Of a stretch of DNA of 64,000 nt, positions 1-8,854 are shown in pieces. Below the pieces are notes generated by a model. The model ran no database searches and had not been told where the DNA came from. It saw only the letters and a list, made by a program, of their open reading frames with translations. The number at the start of each line of letters is the position of its first letter. The stretch's first letter is position 1. This DNA comes from Dyella sp. GSA-30 (lineage in GTDB: Bacteria; Pseudomonadota; Gammaproteobacteria; Xanthomonadales; Rhodanobacteraceae): contig NZ_AP027042.1 in assembly GCF_027924605.1 (NCBI RefSeq), positions 1,527,524 to 1,591,523 of the forward strand, in the 5' to 3' direction. The translations under genes were made by a program, and so were the position numbers.

Positions 1-572
1 ACCGCGCTCAACGCGCCGAGCTTCAATGCTGCGATGGCGAGAATCCCCGAGCCACAGCCGAAATCCGTGACGGTCTTTCCGGCCAGCTGCAGGCCATCGA
101 GCCATTCCAGGCAAAGGGCAGTGGTCGGATGCGTGCCGCTGCCGAACGCCAGGCCCGGATCGAGCCGGACCACGACAATATCGCCGTCGGTCGGCGGCTC
201 GATGTTCCATGGATAGATCCACAGGCGGCGGCCGAATGGCATCGGCTTGAACTGGTCCATCCAGGCCCGCTCCCAGTCCTCGTCGGCGACGTCGCGAAAC
301 AGCATCTGGTCCGGCTCCAGCCAGGGCAGCAGATCGCCGAGCGCTTCGCTCAGGCCGCGACGGTCGGTGTCGACGTCGAACAAGGCATTCAAGGTGATTG
401 TCGGCCACAGCGGCAGCTCGCCGACGCCCGGCTCGAAGATCGCCTGTTCGTCGGGCGTTTCCGCGTCGGCATCCTGCAAGGTAATCGACAGCGCACCCAG
501 GTCGTCGAGCGCTTCTTCCACGCGCGGTTGTTGCTCTGCGCGGACGGTGAGGGAGAGTTCGAGCCAGGGCAT
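1..572 (-). CDS. prmA: Ribosomal protein L11 methyltransferase PrmA (C-terminal part outside the window)
   Basis: Trimethylates ribosomal protein L11 using S-adenosylmethionine. The first 190 codons are present and the frame runs off the left edge of the window, so the rest of the methyltransferase domain is missing. The product starts [10 protein letters not shown], a typical PrmA start, and the last part shows the SAM-binding motif [19 protein letters not shown] preceded by GSGTHPTT. No good Shine-Dalgarno is visible; the leader is pyrimidine-rich because an AGTGAG repeat lies directly upstream. Placement after accB-accC is the usual arrangement in Xanthomonadales. Identification is firm. 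Confidence 0.93.
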   Translation of the reverse strand, partial: MPWLELSLTVRAEQQPRVEEALDDLGALSITLQDADAETPDEQAIFEPGVGELPLWPTITLNALFDVDTDRRGLSEALGDLLPWLEPDQMLFRDVADEDWERAWMDQFKPMPFGRRLWIYPWNIEPPTDGDIVVVRLDPGLAFGSGTHPTTALCLEWLDGLQLAGKTVTDFGCGSGILAIAALKLGALSA

Positions 573-577
573 GGGAT

Positions 578-613
578 AAGGAGTGAGTGAAGAGGAGTGA
601 GTGAAGAGTAAGA
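578..613. repeat. AGTGAG purine-rich repeat, copy 1
   Basis: Tandem GGAGTGAGTGAAGA units on the plus strand, six bases upstream of the prmA start codon. Related sequence occurs at 4388-4415, 4550-4577, 14648-14664 and 47185-47274, always against a gene start or stop. Here a single orientation is present rather than an inverted pair. Confidence 0.7.
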
Positions 614-635
614 GCAAAGCTCGCAGCCTGCATCC

Positions 636-1283
636 CTACTGCCAGGGCAGCGCTTTATGCGTAACTTTTTGCAACGGCAGCGAGAGCGCGGCGAAACGCC
701 GTTCGATCTGACCGCATTCCAATGCATTGACGCGCCGTCCCAGGCTCAAGGGAAGCTGGCGGCAAAGAGAAAGTGACTCGGCGATGGATAGCGAAAACAG
801 TGCCGAAACGGCACGCGCCGCTTCGCCGACTTTGCTGACCGGACACTCGGCCAGGACCAGGTCGTATTCGGTGTACAGGCCAGTGGCGAGATTGGCCTGC
901 AGGGCTGCGTCGACATCGGCATCTGATGCCTCGCCCAGCTCCAGAAAGGCGTCCACGCGCACGTAGTGATCGAGTGCGCGAGCGTAGTCCTCCAGGCTCG
1001 ACAACGGGCGTTGCCGCTTCTGCACGATGAGCACGTCGGCGAATGTCACCGCTTCGAGGTAATGCGACAGCGCATGTTCGGCGGCCAGCAGCGGCAAACC
1101 TTCGCCGTCTTCGTCGATCAGCAGATCGGTTTCTTCGTCGCTGGACGACAGATAGAAACGGCAGCTCATCAGCGGACCGTCGCGATCAGTGTAGACCCAG
1201 GCGTAGCGGTCCCACACGTCGCCATCGTCAAAGCAGGCGACGATGGTTTCGATGGTTTCGCGCAGGGTGAGCAGTTCGGGCAT
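636..1283 (-). CDS. Conserved hypothetical protein, 215 aa, between accC and prmA
   Basis: I do not recognise a named family. The protein is acidic in its first half (runs such as IDEDGEG and SSSDEETD), has no signal peptide or membrane segment, and ends with a basic tail. A longer frame begins at 1313, but that start lies inside a REP palindrome (1308-1335), so I place the start at the internal ATG giving MPELLTLRET; the Shine-Dalgarno there is weak (GGAATACAC). It reads in the same direction as accC upstream and prmA downstream and is probably co-transcribed. Cytoplasmic location is an inference. Confidence 0.7.
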   Translation of the reverse strand: MPELLTLRETIETIVACFDDGDVWDRYAWVYTDRDGPLMSCRFYLSSSDEETDLLIDEDGEGLPLLAAEHALSHYLEAVTFADVLIVQKRQRPLSSLEDYARALDHYVRVDAFLELGEASDADVDAALQANLATGLYTEYDLVLAECPVSKVGEAARAVSALFSLSIAESLSLCRQLPLSLGRRVNALECGQIERRFAALSLPLQKVTHKALPWQ

Positions 1284-1307
1284 GTGTATTCCGTCGACCT
1301 TCCTGTT

Positions 1308-1335
1308 CGTCATTCCGGCCTACGCCGGAATGACG
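1308..1335. repeat. REP palindrome
   Basis: Perfect 12-bp arms CGTCATTCCGGC / GCCGGAATGACG around the loop CTAC, lying between accC and the hypothetical gene. It is the simplest copy of the palindrome that recurs throughout the window. Confidence 0.9.
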
Positions 1336-1351
1336 ATAGGGCAGGTTCGCA

Positions 1352-2725
<1,374 letters not shown>

Positions 2726-2726
2726 A

Positions 2727-3182
2727 TCAGGCGATCACGAACATCGGCTGGTCGAATTCCACCGGCTGGCCGTTGTCGATCAGGATGGCCTGCACGGTGC
2801 CGCCGACGTCGGCTTCGATCTGGTTGAACATCTTCATCGCTTCGATGATGCCCAGCGTTTCGCCGGCCTTGACCTGCTGGCCGACCTTGACGAATGCCGG
2901 TGCGCCCGGGCTAGCCGAGGCGTAGTAGGTGCCGACCATCGGCGCCTTGACCACATGGCCTTCGGGCACGGCCGGTGCAGCGGCCACAGGGGCGGCGACG
3001 GGCGCTGCGGCCACGGGAGCGGCTACCGGCGCGGCAACGGCGACGGGCGCTGCGGCGATGGCAACGCCGCCCTTGGGCACGCGCGACAGGCGGACGACTT
3101 CCTCGCCCTCCTTGATTTCCAGTTCGGCGAGGTTGGATTCCTCAAGCAGGTCGATCAGCTTTTTGATCTTGCGCAAGTCCAT
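2727..3182 (-). CDS. accB: Biotin carboxyl carrier protein of acetyl-CoA carboxylase
   Basis: Carries the biotin arm between biotin carboxylase and carboxyltransferase. 151 aa: an N-terminal segment [16 protein letters not shown], a very regular Ala/Pro/Val linker (about residues 38-75), then the biotinyl domain with EAMKM, whose Lys is the biotinylation site, near residue 117. The linker is made of short [12 protein letters not shown] repeats and may vary in length between strains. It lies upstream of accC and 63 bp downstream of aroQ; aroQ-accB-accC is a conserved order in gammaproteobacteria. Confidence 0.97.
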   Translation of the reverse strand: MDLRKIKKLIDLLEESNLAELEIKEGEEVVRLSRVPKGGVAIAAAPVAVAAPVAAPVAAAPVAAPVAAAPAVPEGHVVKAPMVGTYYASASPGAPAFVKVGQQVKAGETLGIIEAMKMFNQIEADVGGTVQAILIDNGQPVEFDQPMFVIA

Positions 3183-3245
3183 GGGTCAAGCCTTTTCGTT
3201 GCTGCCGCTTGGGGCGGCTGGAATGGAAGGGAAACGTTGTTCGGG

Positions 3246-3692
3246 TCAGGCGGCGCGGCCCAGCCGCGCGATGGCGGCGTCCAGCGCCAGCCGATAACTG
3301 TCCGGTCCGAAACCGCAGACCTGACCAATGGCCACGTCGGCCAGGTAGGAGTGGTGACGGAACGGCTCGCGGGCATGCACGTTGGAAAGGTGCAGCTCGA
3401 TAAACGGTATGGCCACGCCCAATAGGGCGTCACGCAGGGCGATGCTGGTATGCGTGAAGGCGCCGGGATTGATCAGGATCAGCGCCACCTGGTCCTTGCG
3501 TGCCTCGTGCACGCGTTCGATCAGCGCGTGCTCGGCATTCGACTGGAAGCCGGTCAGCATGTGCCCCGCAGCTTTGGCCTGCTCAACCAGTGCGGCGTCG
3601 ATATCGGCCAGCGTCTGGTGGCCATAGATCTCCGGCTCGCGCGTACCCAGCAGATTGAGGTTGGGTCCGTGCAGGACCAGGATGTTCGCCAC
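3246..3692 (-). CDS. aroQ: 3-Dehydroquinate dehydratase, type II
   Basis: Dehydrates 3-dehydroquinate to 3-dehydroshikimate in the shikimate pathway; cytoplasmic dodecamer in the family. I start it at the GTG giving [16 protein letters not shown], with AGGAT upstream; the open frame runs on to 3866 but that extension does not resemble the family. The resulting 148 aa is the normal size. Visible motifs: [14 protein letters not shown] with the catalytic Arg and Tyr, NPGAFTHTS, and [17 protein letters not shown] with the catalytic His. It heads the aroQ-accB-accC group. Confidence 0.96.
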   Translation of the reverse strand: MANILVLHGPNLNLLGTREPEIYGHQTLADIDAALVEQAKAAGHMLTGFQSNAEHALIERVHEARKDQVALILINPGAFTHTSIALRDALLGVAIPFIELHLSNVHAREPFRHHSYLADVAIGQVCGFGPDSYRLALDAAIARLGRAA

Positions 3693-3847
3693 GCTGTGAT
3701 CCTGAAACGGCACCTGGGCAGGTGCGGACCGGGCGGAGTGTGCGCGCACTCGGCAATGTTGTCCAGTTCGGCGTAGATCGACGATGTTTGGTGCAGAACT
3801 GTGAAGAAGTCCGTGCGGCGGCGTATCGAGTCGCCCGAAAGCGGCTC

Positions 3848-4384
3848 CTAGGGCCGTTTCATCCACTCGTCGAGGGTTTCCATGGGCAATGCGCCTCGCT
3901 GCGCTTCCAAGATGTGCCCATCGGTATCTAAAAGCACGCTAAACGGCAGAACTTGCGCCTCATCGCCGAACTGCAGCGAGGTGCTGGGGCTGTCCATCCG
4001 GCCGATCAGAATCGGGTACGGCACAGGGTGCACGGCAAGAAACGGCCGGATCCGTTCGGGGTCGTCCATGGCGATGCCGACGACGATCAGTTCTTTTTCG
4101 CCGAACTTTGCCTGTGCCTCGGCCAGCGCGGGCATCTCTTTCAGGCATGGCACGCACCAGGTCGCCCAGAAATTGAGCAGCACGCGCCGAGCGTGGAATT
4201 CCGATAACCGGTGTGGCTTGCCGTCGACATCCATCAGCGTGAGATCGGGGCGTACGTCGCCCACTGCCGCCACCTGCACACCGTCCGGGACGTGCGCCTG
4301 CCGGCTGGCATGCTGCAGCCAGCCGCCGACGCCGGCCGCGACAACGGCCAGGACAAGGATGAGGGTGTTGCTTCGGCTTAGCAT
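3848..4384 (-). CDS. TlpA/ResA-type thioredoxin-like protein, membrane anchored
   Basis: 178 aa with an N-terminal hydrophobic anchor ([16 protein letters not shown]) and a periplasmic thioredoxin fold holding WATWCVPC (CVPC redox pair) near residue 80 and a cis-Pro near LPFSVLLD. Such proteins reduce disulfides in cytochrome c maturation or other periplasmic targets. The gene follows dsbD, the likely supplier of electrons across the inner membrane. Its start abuts an AGTGAG repeat, and on the coding strand the leader is CT-rich with no recognisable Shine-Dalgarno, which is odd. Exact substrate unknown. Confidence 0.88.
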   Translation of the reverse strand: MLSRSNTLILVLAVVAAGVGGWLQHASRQAHVPDGVQVAAVGDVRPDLTLMDVDGKPHRLSEFHARRVLLNFWATWCVPCLKEMPALAEAQAKFGEKELIVVGIAMDDPERIRPFLAVHPVPYPILIGRMDSPSTSLQFGDEAQVLPFSVLLDTDGHILEAQRGALPMETLDEWMKRP

Positions 4385-4387
4385 CGA

Positions 4388-4577
4388 GAGCGAGGAGTGA
4401 GTTAAGAGGAGTGAGAAGTGAGCGATGGTACTGGTATACCCACTCGTTTCTCACTCCCGGTCCCCCGCTAACTTAGCTTTTGGCTGTTTCGATGAGGAGC
4501 GAGGAGTGAGAGAAAGCAGGTTCCGGCTCTTCTTGGCTCTCTCTTACTCCTCACTCCTCTTAACTCACTACTCGCTC
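4388..4577. repeat. AGTGAG long inverted repeat between dsbD and tlpA
   Basis: The 28-base arm at 4388-4415 (GAGCGAGGAGTGAG followed by TTAAGAGGAGTGAG) is repeated in reverse complement at 4550-4577 with a single mismatch. More AGTGAG units lie between them (4410-4421, 4497-4512). The right arm overlaps the last codons and stop of dsbD (stop at 4568), so the repeat encodes the dsbD C-terminus; the left arm ends three bases from the tlpA start codon. A transcript through this gap could fold into a long hairpin. Confidence 0.85.
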
Positions 4578-6778
4578 TTGGCCGCCTCGGCCAGCGCCTG
4601 TTCGACCAGCGATGCGGTCAACACCGTCGGTAGTTGCCGACCCGCGCCGCCGCTCTTGGGGAACACCACGTAAAGCGGCACGCCCGGCGTGTGGTATTGC
4701 TGCAGAAAGGCAGTGATGTCCGGATCCTCGTTGGTCCAGTCACCCTTCATATAGACCGTGCCGGTCTGCTTGAGCTGGGCGCGGAATGCGTCGGTGTCCA
4801 GCACGGTGTGCTCGTTGGCCTTGCAGGTGATGCACCAGTCGGCGGTCATGTCGACGAAGACCGGCGTGCCGGCCTTGCGCAGCTCGGCCAGCTTGGCCGG
4901 CGTGAAGGCAACCACACCCTCGGCCGTGGCAGCCCGATTCGTGCCGGCCGGCAGTTTGGCCAGCATGTAGACCGGCGCGATCGCCAGCACCAGCAGCACG
5001 GCGACGAAGACACGGCTGATTACCCCACGCGAACGACTGCGCTCGAACCACCATAGCGTCATGGCCAGCAGCACCGCAGCCACCAGCAGCAGGCCGACGG
5101 CATCGGAGCCACGCTGGTTGGCCAGCACCCAGGCCAGCCACACCGCAGCGAGATACATCGGGAAGGCCAGCACCTGCTTGAGCGTTTCCATCCAGGCACC
5201 GGGGCGCGGCAGCAAGCGCGCCACGGCCGGTACGAAGCCGACCGCGAGGAAGGGCAGGGCCAGGCCAACGCCGAGGGCGACAAAGACCAGCAAGGCATTC
5301 ACGGTGGGCGCGGCAAAGGCGTAGGCGAGCGCGGTGCCCATGAACGGCGCCGTACACGGGCTGGCAACCACCACGGCGAGTACGCCGGTGAAGAAATCAC
5401 CGATCGGGCCCGAGCGGTTCGCCAGCGAGCTGCCGGTATTGCCCAGCGAGGTGCCGAACTGCACCACGCCGGACATCGACAGCGCGACCGCCAGCATGAT
5501 CAACGCGAGCACGGCGACCACGATGGGGTTCTGCATCTGCGAACCCCAGGCCTGCTTCAAGGAGATGATGATCAGGCCGAGCGCGATAAAACTCGCCAGC
5601 ACGCCGGCGGTGTACATCAAGGCATGCACGCGGCGGCGGGCGGGGTTCTCGCCGCTTTCGATCAGGCCGACCGCCTTGATGGAAAGCACCGGCAACACGC
5701 ACGGCATCAGGTTCAGCACCAGGCCGCCGCCCAGCGCGAGCAACAACGCATACCAGAGACTGACATCGAGCGAGTTTTGCGTGGCCGGTGGCATTTCCGG
5801 CGCAGGACCGGCGGTGGTCTGTCCGGTCGAGACGCTGCCGCCAGAAAGATCGACCGACACGGCGCGCGTCATCAGCGGATAGCACAGGCCGCCGTCCTGG
5901 CAACCCTGGAAGCTGGCCTCGACATCGAGTTGTTTGCGTCCGGCCAGGTCGCCATCGATGGTGACCGGCAATTCGAGCTGATCGAAATACACGGTGACCT
6001 TGCCGAAATGCGGATCGTCCTTGCTGGTGCCTTCAGGCCATTGCGGGTTGAGCTTCACGCCATCGATGTTCTTGGCGTGCAGCACGGTCTGGTCGCGATA
6101 CAGGTAGTAGCCCCTGGGCATCGTCCAGCGCAGCAGCAATTCGTTCGGCTTGCGTGCCAGTGCTTCGAAGCGAAAGGCCTGTTCGGCAGGCAGCGGTGCC
6201 GCATCCATGCCCGGGCTCGCGGCCGACTTGCCACCTAGCTGGCTCAGCGCACTGCCGAGGGTTTGTGTTGGCGCGCCCGGAGCGGCTTGTGCGGCGCCCG
6301 CCGGCAAGGGCAGATCGAGTTTTTCGGTATGCGGCGGGTAGCAGATCTTCGGTTCGACTTCGTGGCAACCCTGGTACTGGACGCTGACCGTCAAGCGCGT
6401 GGTGCCGGGTGCCACCGTATAGGGAATGCTGGCATCGACATTGTGGTGATAGGTTTCTACATCGCCCAGGTATTCGTCGTGATGCTTTTCGCCATCGGGC
6501 AGTGTCGCTTCGCCGAGCGTGATGCCATCACCGCCCTTGAACTTCATGCGACCACGATAGAGGTAGTAGTCCTGCGCGATCGTCCAATGCAGCTTCAGCA
6601 CGCCGGGCGTGTTGGTATCGGTGCTGAGCTTGTAGGCCTCGGTCACCGGTAGCAGGTTGTCGGTGTCTTGCGCAAATACCTGCGCCGCACCGAGCAGTAG
6701 CGCCAAGGGAACCAGGAGGCGGGCGGCCAGACGGCCAAAAGAACGGAAACGCATTGCAACTCCAACCGTGGGGACCAC
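4568..6778 (-). CDS. dsbD: Thiol:disulfide interchange protein DsbD with two N-terminal nDsbD-like domains
   Basis: Moves reducing power from cytoplasmic thioredoxin to periplasmic partners (DsbC, TlpA-like proteins). 736 aa against 565 in E. coli. Order: signal peptide (to about residue 36), nDsbD-like domain 1 with GCHEVEPKICYPP, nDsbD-like domain 2 with GCQDGGLCYPL, eight-helix membrane core with LNLMPCVLPVLSIKA and VVASPCTAPFMG (core Cys pair), and a C-terminal thioredoxin domain with ADWCITCK. The extra length is the second periplasmic domain. Followed by tlpA; the two probably work together. Confidence 0.96.
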   Translation of the reverse strand: MVPTVGVAMRFRSFGRLAARLLVPLALLLGAAQVFAQDTDNLLPVTEAYKLSTDTNTPGVLKLHWTIAQDYYLYRGRMKFKGGDGITLGEATLPDGEKHHDEYLGDVETYHHNVDASIPYTVAPGTTRLTVSVQYQGCHEVEPKICYPPHTEKLDLPLPAGAAQAAPGAPTQTLGSALSQLGGKSAASPGMDAAPLPAEQAFRFEALARKPNELLLRWTMPRGYYLYRDQTVLHAKNIDGVKLNPQWPEGTSKDDPHFGKVTVYFDQLELPVTIDGDLAGRKQLDVEASFQGCQDGGLCYPLMTRAVSVDLSGGSVSTGQTTAGPAPEMPPATQNSLDVSLWYALLLALGGGLVLNLMPCVLPVLSIKAVGLIESGENPARRRVHALMYTAGVLASFIALGLIIISLKQAWGSQMQNPIVVAVLALIMLAVALSMSGVVQFGTSLGNTGSSLANRSGPIGDFFTGVLAVVVASPCTAPFMGTALAYAFAAPTVNALLVFVALGVGLALPFLAVGFVPAVARLLPRPGAWMETLKQVLAFPMYLAAVWLAWVLANQRGSDAVGLLLVAAVLLAMTLWWFERSRSRGVISRVFVAVLLVLAIAPVYMLAKLPAGTNRAATAEGVVAFTPAKLAELRKAGTPVFVDMTADWCITCKANEHTVLDTDAFRAQLKQTGTVYMKGDWTNEDPDITAFLQQYHTPGVPLYVVFPKSGGAGRQLPTVLTASLVEQALAEAAKSE

Positions 6779-6841
6779 GCCAGGCAGCGTGGAGCGGTGA
6801 TTATGACCTATTCGCTGGATACGTCTTTTCAGTTACCCGGT

Positions 6842-7741
6842 TCAGGCTTTGTCAGCGATGGGCGCCGGCAACGGCTCGCTGGAGCGTCCTGTCGTCAGTG
6901 CCACGCCCAGCAGGATCACCACGCAGGCAATGATCATGTTGGCCGTGACCGTTTCTTTCAGGAACAACCAGCCCCATAGCACGCCGAACACAGGAATCAG
7001 ATAGAGCACCGTCATCGTCCGCGCCGTGCCGGTGCGGGCAAGCAGCCTGAAAAACAGCAGCATGGCAAAACCGGTACAAGCCACGCCCAATGCCGCGATG
7101 GCAAGCCAGGCCGACATCGGCGGATTCCGTGCCGGCCACGCCCAGAACGTTGTCGGCGCGAGCAGGATGGCGGCGACGATCTGGCTGCCGGCGGTGGATG
7201 TCATTGGTGAGACATGGTGCAAGCGGCGACGACTGTAGTGCACGGCAAAGGCGTAGCAGACCGTCGCGCCGACACAGGCGGCCATCGCCCATAGCGAACT
7301 GTGATCGACTGCGGCGCCACCGATATTGCCGCCAACCAGCCACAGCACGCCGATCAGGCCGACGACCAGGCCGAGCGTACGCCATGCATCGAGTTTCTCG
7401 TTCAGCCACAGCCAGCCCGATGCGGCCACCAACAGGGGTGTGATGGCATCGAAGATCGACGAGAGGCCGGCGGGCAGGTGGCGTGCGGCCCATGCAAACA
7501 GCAGAAACGGCAGCGCCGAATTGGCAATACCTGTGATCGCGATCGGTCGCCAATGCGCGCGCCATTCCGCCAGCAGCGTGCGCGACGCCATCATGGGCAC
7601 GAAGCACAATCCCGCAACGATGGCGCGCATGCCGCCCATCGCCACCGCGCCGAACGGGTCGGCGGCCATGCGCATGAACAGAAACGAGCCACCCCAAAGG
7701 GCGCCGAGCAGAAGCAGGCTGGTCAGGTCGCGTGGTTTCAT
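6842..7741 (-). CDS. EamA/DMT-family permease
   Basis: 299 aa with ten predicted hydrophobic helices arranged as two EamA repeats, starting MKPRDLTSLLLLGALWGGSFLFMR. The family exports amino acids, nucleosides or other small metabolites by proton antiport at the inner membrane. Features include ASGWLWLNEKLDAWRTLG at the end of the first repeat and GWLFLKETVTANM in the second. GAGAACGCG precedes the start. It is separated from dsbD by 63 bp, same strand. The substrate cannot be read from sequence. Confidence 0.88.
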   Translation of the reverse strand: MKPRDLTSLLLLGALWGGSFLFMRMAADPFGAVAMGGMRAIVAGLCFVPMMASRTLLAEWRAHWRPIAITGIANSALPFLLFAWAARHLPAGLSSIFDAITPLLVAASGWLWLNEKLDAWRTLGLVVGLIGVLWLVGGNIGGAAVDHSSLWAMAACVGATVCYAFAVHYSRRRLHHVSPMTSTAGSQIVAAILLAPTTFWAWPARNPPMSAWLAIAALGVACTGFAMLLFFRLLARTGTARTMTVLYLIPVFGVLWGWLFLKETVTANMIIACVVILLGVALTTGRSSEPLPAPIADKA

Positions 7742-7785
7742 CGCGTTCTCGATTCGATGGGTGCTTGGTCGGTTGCCATCTTTTC

Positions 7786-7812
7786 TGTTGGGGCGGCTTC
7801 AGCCGCGACAGG
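7786..7812. repeat. GCGGCTTCAGCCGC repeat
   Basis: Palindromic TGTTGGGGCGGCTTCAGCC of the type that is common between genes in Xanthomonadaceae and Pseudomonas. A related copy in reverse (AGCTGAAGCCGCTCCTACA) lies at 52013-52031. Confidence 0.65.
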
Positions 7813-7869
7813 CGGTGACACAACCTGGTGCCGCGATTGAAGGGACCTCTAATAACCTCGGTTTTTCAC

Positions 7870-7991
7870 CGTCATCCCGGCGCAGGCCGGGACCCAGTGG
7901 CGTCAGTTCTCGGTTTTTGCGAGCGTGTCCAGTGGTTTTCGCGAGAACCTAATCATGTCGCCACTGGATTCCGGCCTACGCCGGAATGACG
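7870..7991. repeat. REPIN-like inverted pair of REP palindromes
   Basis: Two REP palindromes face each other: CGTCATCCCGGCGCAGGCC at the left and its partner ending GCCGGAATGACG at the right. The inverted match extends inward through CCCAGTGGCG / CGCCACTGG, and the centre holds TTCTCG...CGCGAGAA. The 313-bp gap between the EamA gene and the GST gene holds this, the repeat at 7786 and nothing else I can recognise. Confidence 0.8.
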
Positions 7992-8054
7992 AGTAGGAGG
8001 TCATTCGAGGTTCCTTGAAGTCGCTAACGCAAAAATTCGATTCTTTGGGTCCGA

Positions 8055-8750
8055 TTAGCCCTGCTTGGCTCCGTGCCCAAACAAATGCTTCCGCTCTTCC
8101 TCGCTGATGTGCTTGCGCACATAGGCACTCTCTACACCTTCATACGTGCGTATCGTGGCCGGTCGCGCAGCGATAGCCTGGAACCAGCGCTCCAGATGCG
8201 GGAAGTCGGCGAGCGACTGGCCATGTGCCTGATGCGGCACGATCCACGGATAAGCCGCGATATCGGCGATGGTGTAGTCGTCGCCGGCAATGAAGGGACG
8301 ATCCGCCAGGCGACGATCCAGCACGCCATAAAGACGCGCCACTTCACGCGTATAGCGATCGATCGCATACGGCACCGGCTCGGGCGCATACACATTGAAA
8401 TGTCCGATCTGCCCCGCCATCGGCCCCAGCCCGCCGACCTGCCAGAACAGCCACTGCAGCACCTCGATACGGCCACGTGCATCCTGCGGCATGAAGCGGC
8501 CGGATTTTTCCGCCAGATAAAGCAGGATCGCTCCGGACTCGAACACGCTGATCGGTGCACCGCCACCCAGGGGCGCGTTGTCGACGATGGCGGGGATCTT
8601 GTTGTTCGGGGAGATGAGCAGGAAATCGGGCTGGAACTGCTCGCCCTTACCCAGGCTGACCGGCTTGATGCGATAAGGCAGCCCGGTTTCCTCGAAAAAC
8701 AGCTTGATCTTGAGACCGTTGGGCGTGGCGGCGAAATACAGGTCGATCAT
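8055..8750 (-). CDS. Glutathione S-transferase, YfcG/nu-class-like
   Basis: 231 aa: N-terminal thioredoxin-like domain starting MIDLYFAATPNGLKIKLFFE, with TPNGLKIK in the glutathione-binding position of the YfcG/YghU group, PNNKIPAIVD, FESGAILLYLAEK, then an all-helical C-terminal domain. Members of this group bind glutathione or its disulfide and show disulfide-bond oxidoreductase activity. The open frame extends to 8816 but the internal ATG after GGAGCGCTC agrees with family starts. Divergent from a MocR-type regulator at 8855 with an operator-like palindrome between them. Confidence 0.9.
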   Translation of the reverse strand: MIDLYFAATPNGLKIKLFFEETGLPYRIKPVSLGKGEQFQPDFLLISPNNKIPAIVDNAPLGGGAPISVFESGAILLYLAEKSGRFMPQDARGRIEVLQWLFWQVGGLGPMAGQIGHFNVYAPEPVPYAIDRYTREVARLYGVLDRRLADRPFIAGDDYTIADIAAYPWIVPHQAHGQSLADFPHLERWFQAIAARPATIRTYEGVESAYVRKHISEEERKHLFGHGAKQG

Positions 8751-8793
8751 GACGGAGCGCTCCAGGCGGGATGGGTGCACTGTAAGGAAATGG

Positions 8794-8844
8794 GTGGACT
8801 TGCAAAAGAACCACAATGGGTCAAATCTTGTGGTCCACTTGTAG
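8794..8844. promoter_or_regulatory. Operator-like inverted repeat between GST and the MocR gene
   Basis: ACCACAA (8810-8816) and TTGTGGT (8828-8834) form a perfect 7-bp inverted repeat with an 11-base spacer. The right arm overlaps GTGGTCCAC (8830-8838), itself palindromic, followed by TTGTAG; a related GTGGACTTGC is at 8794-8803. Spaced repeats in a divergent promoter are typical of MocR autoregulatory sites. The role is inferred. Confidence 0.5.
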
Positions 8845-8854
8845 GCGTCTTCGC

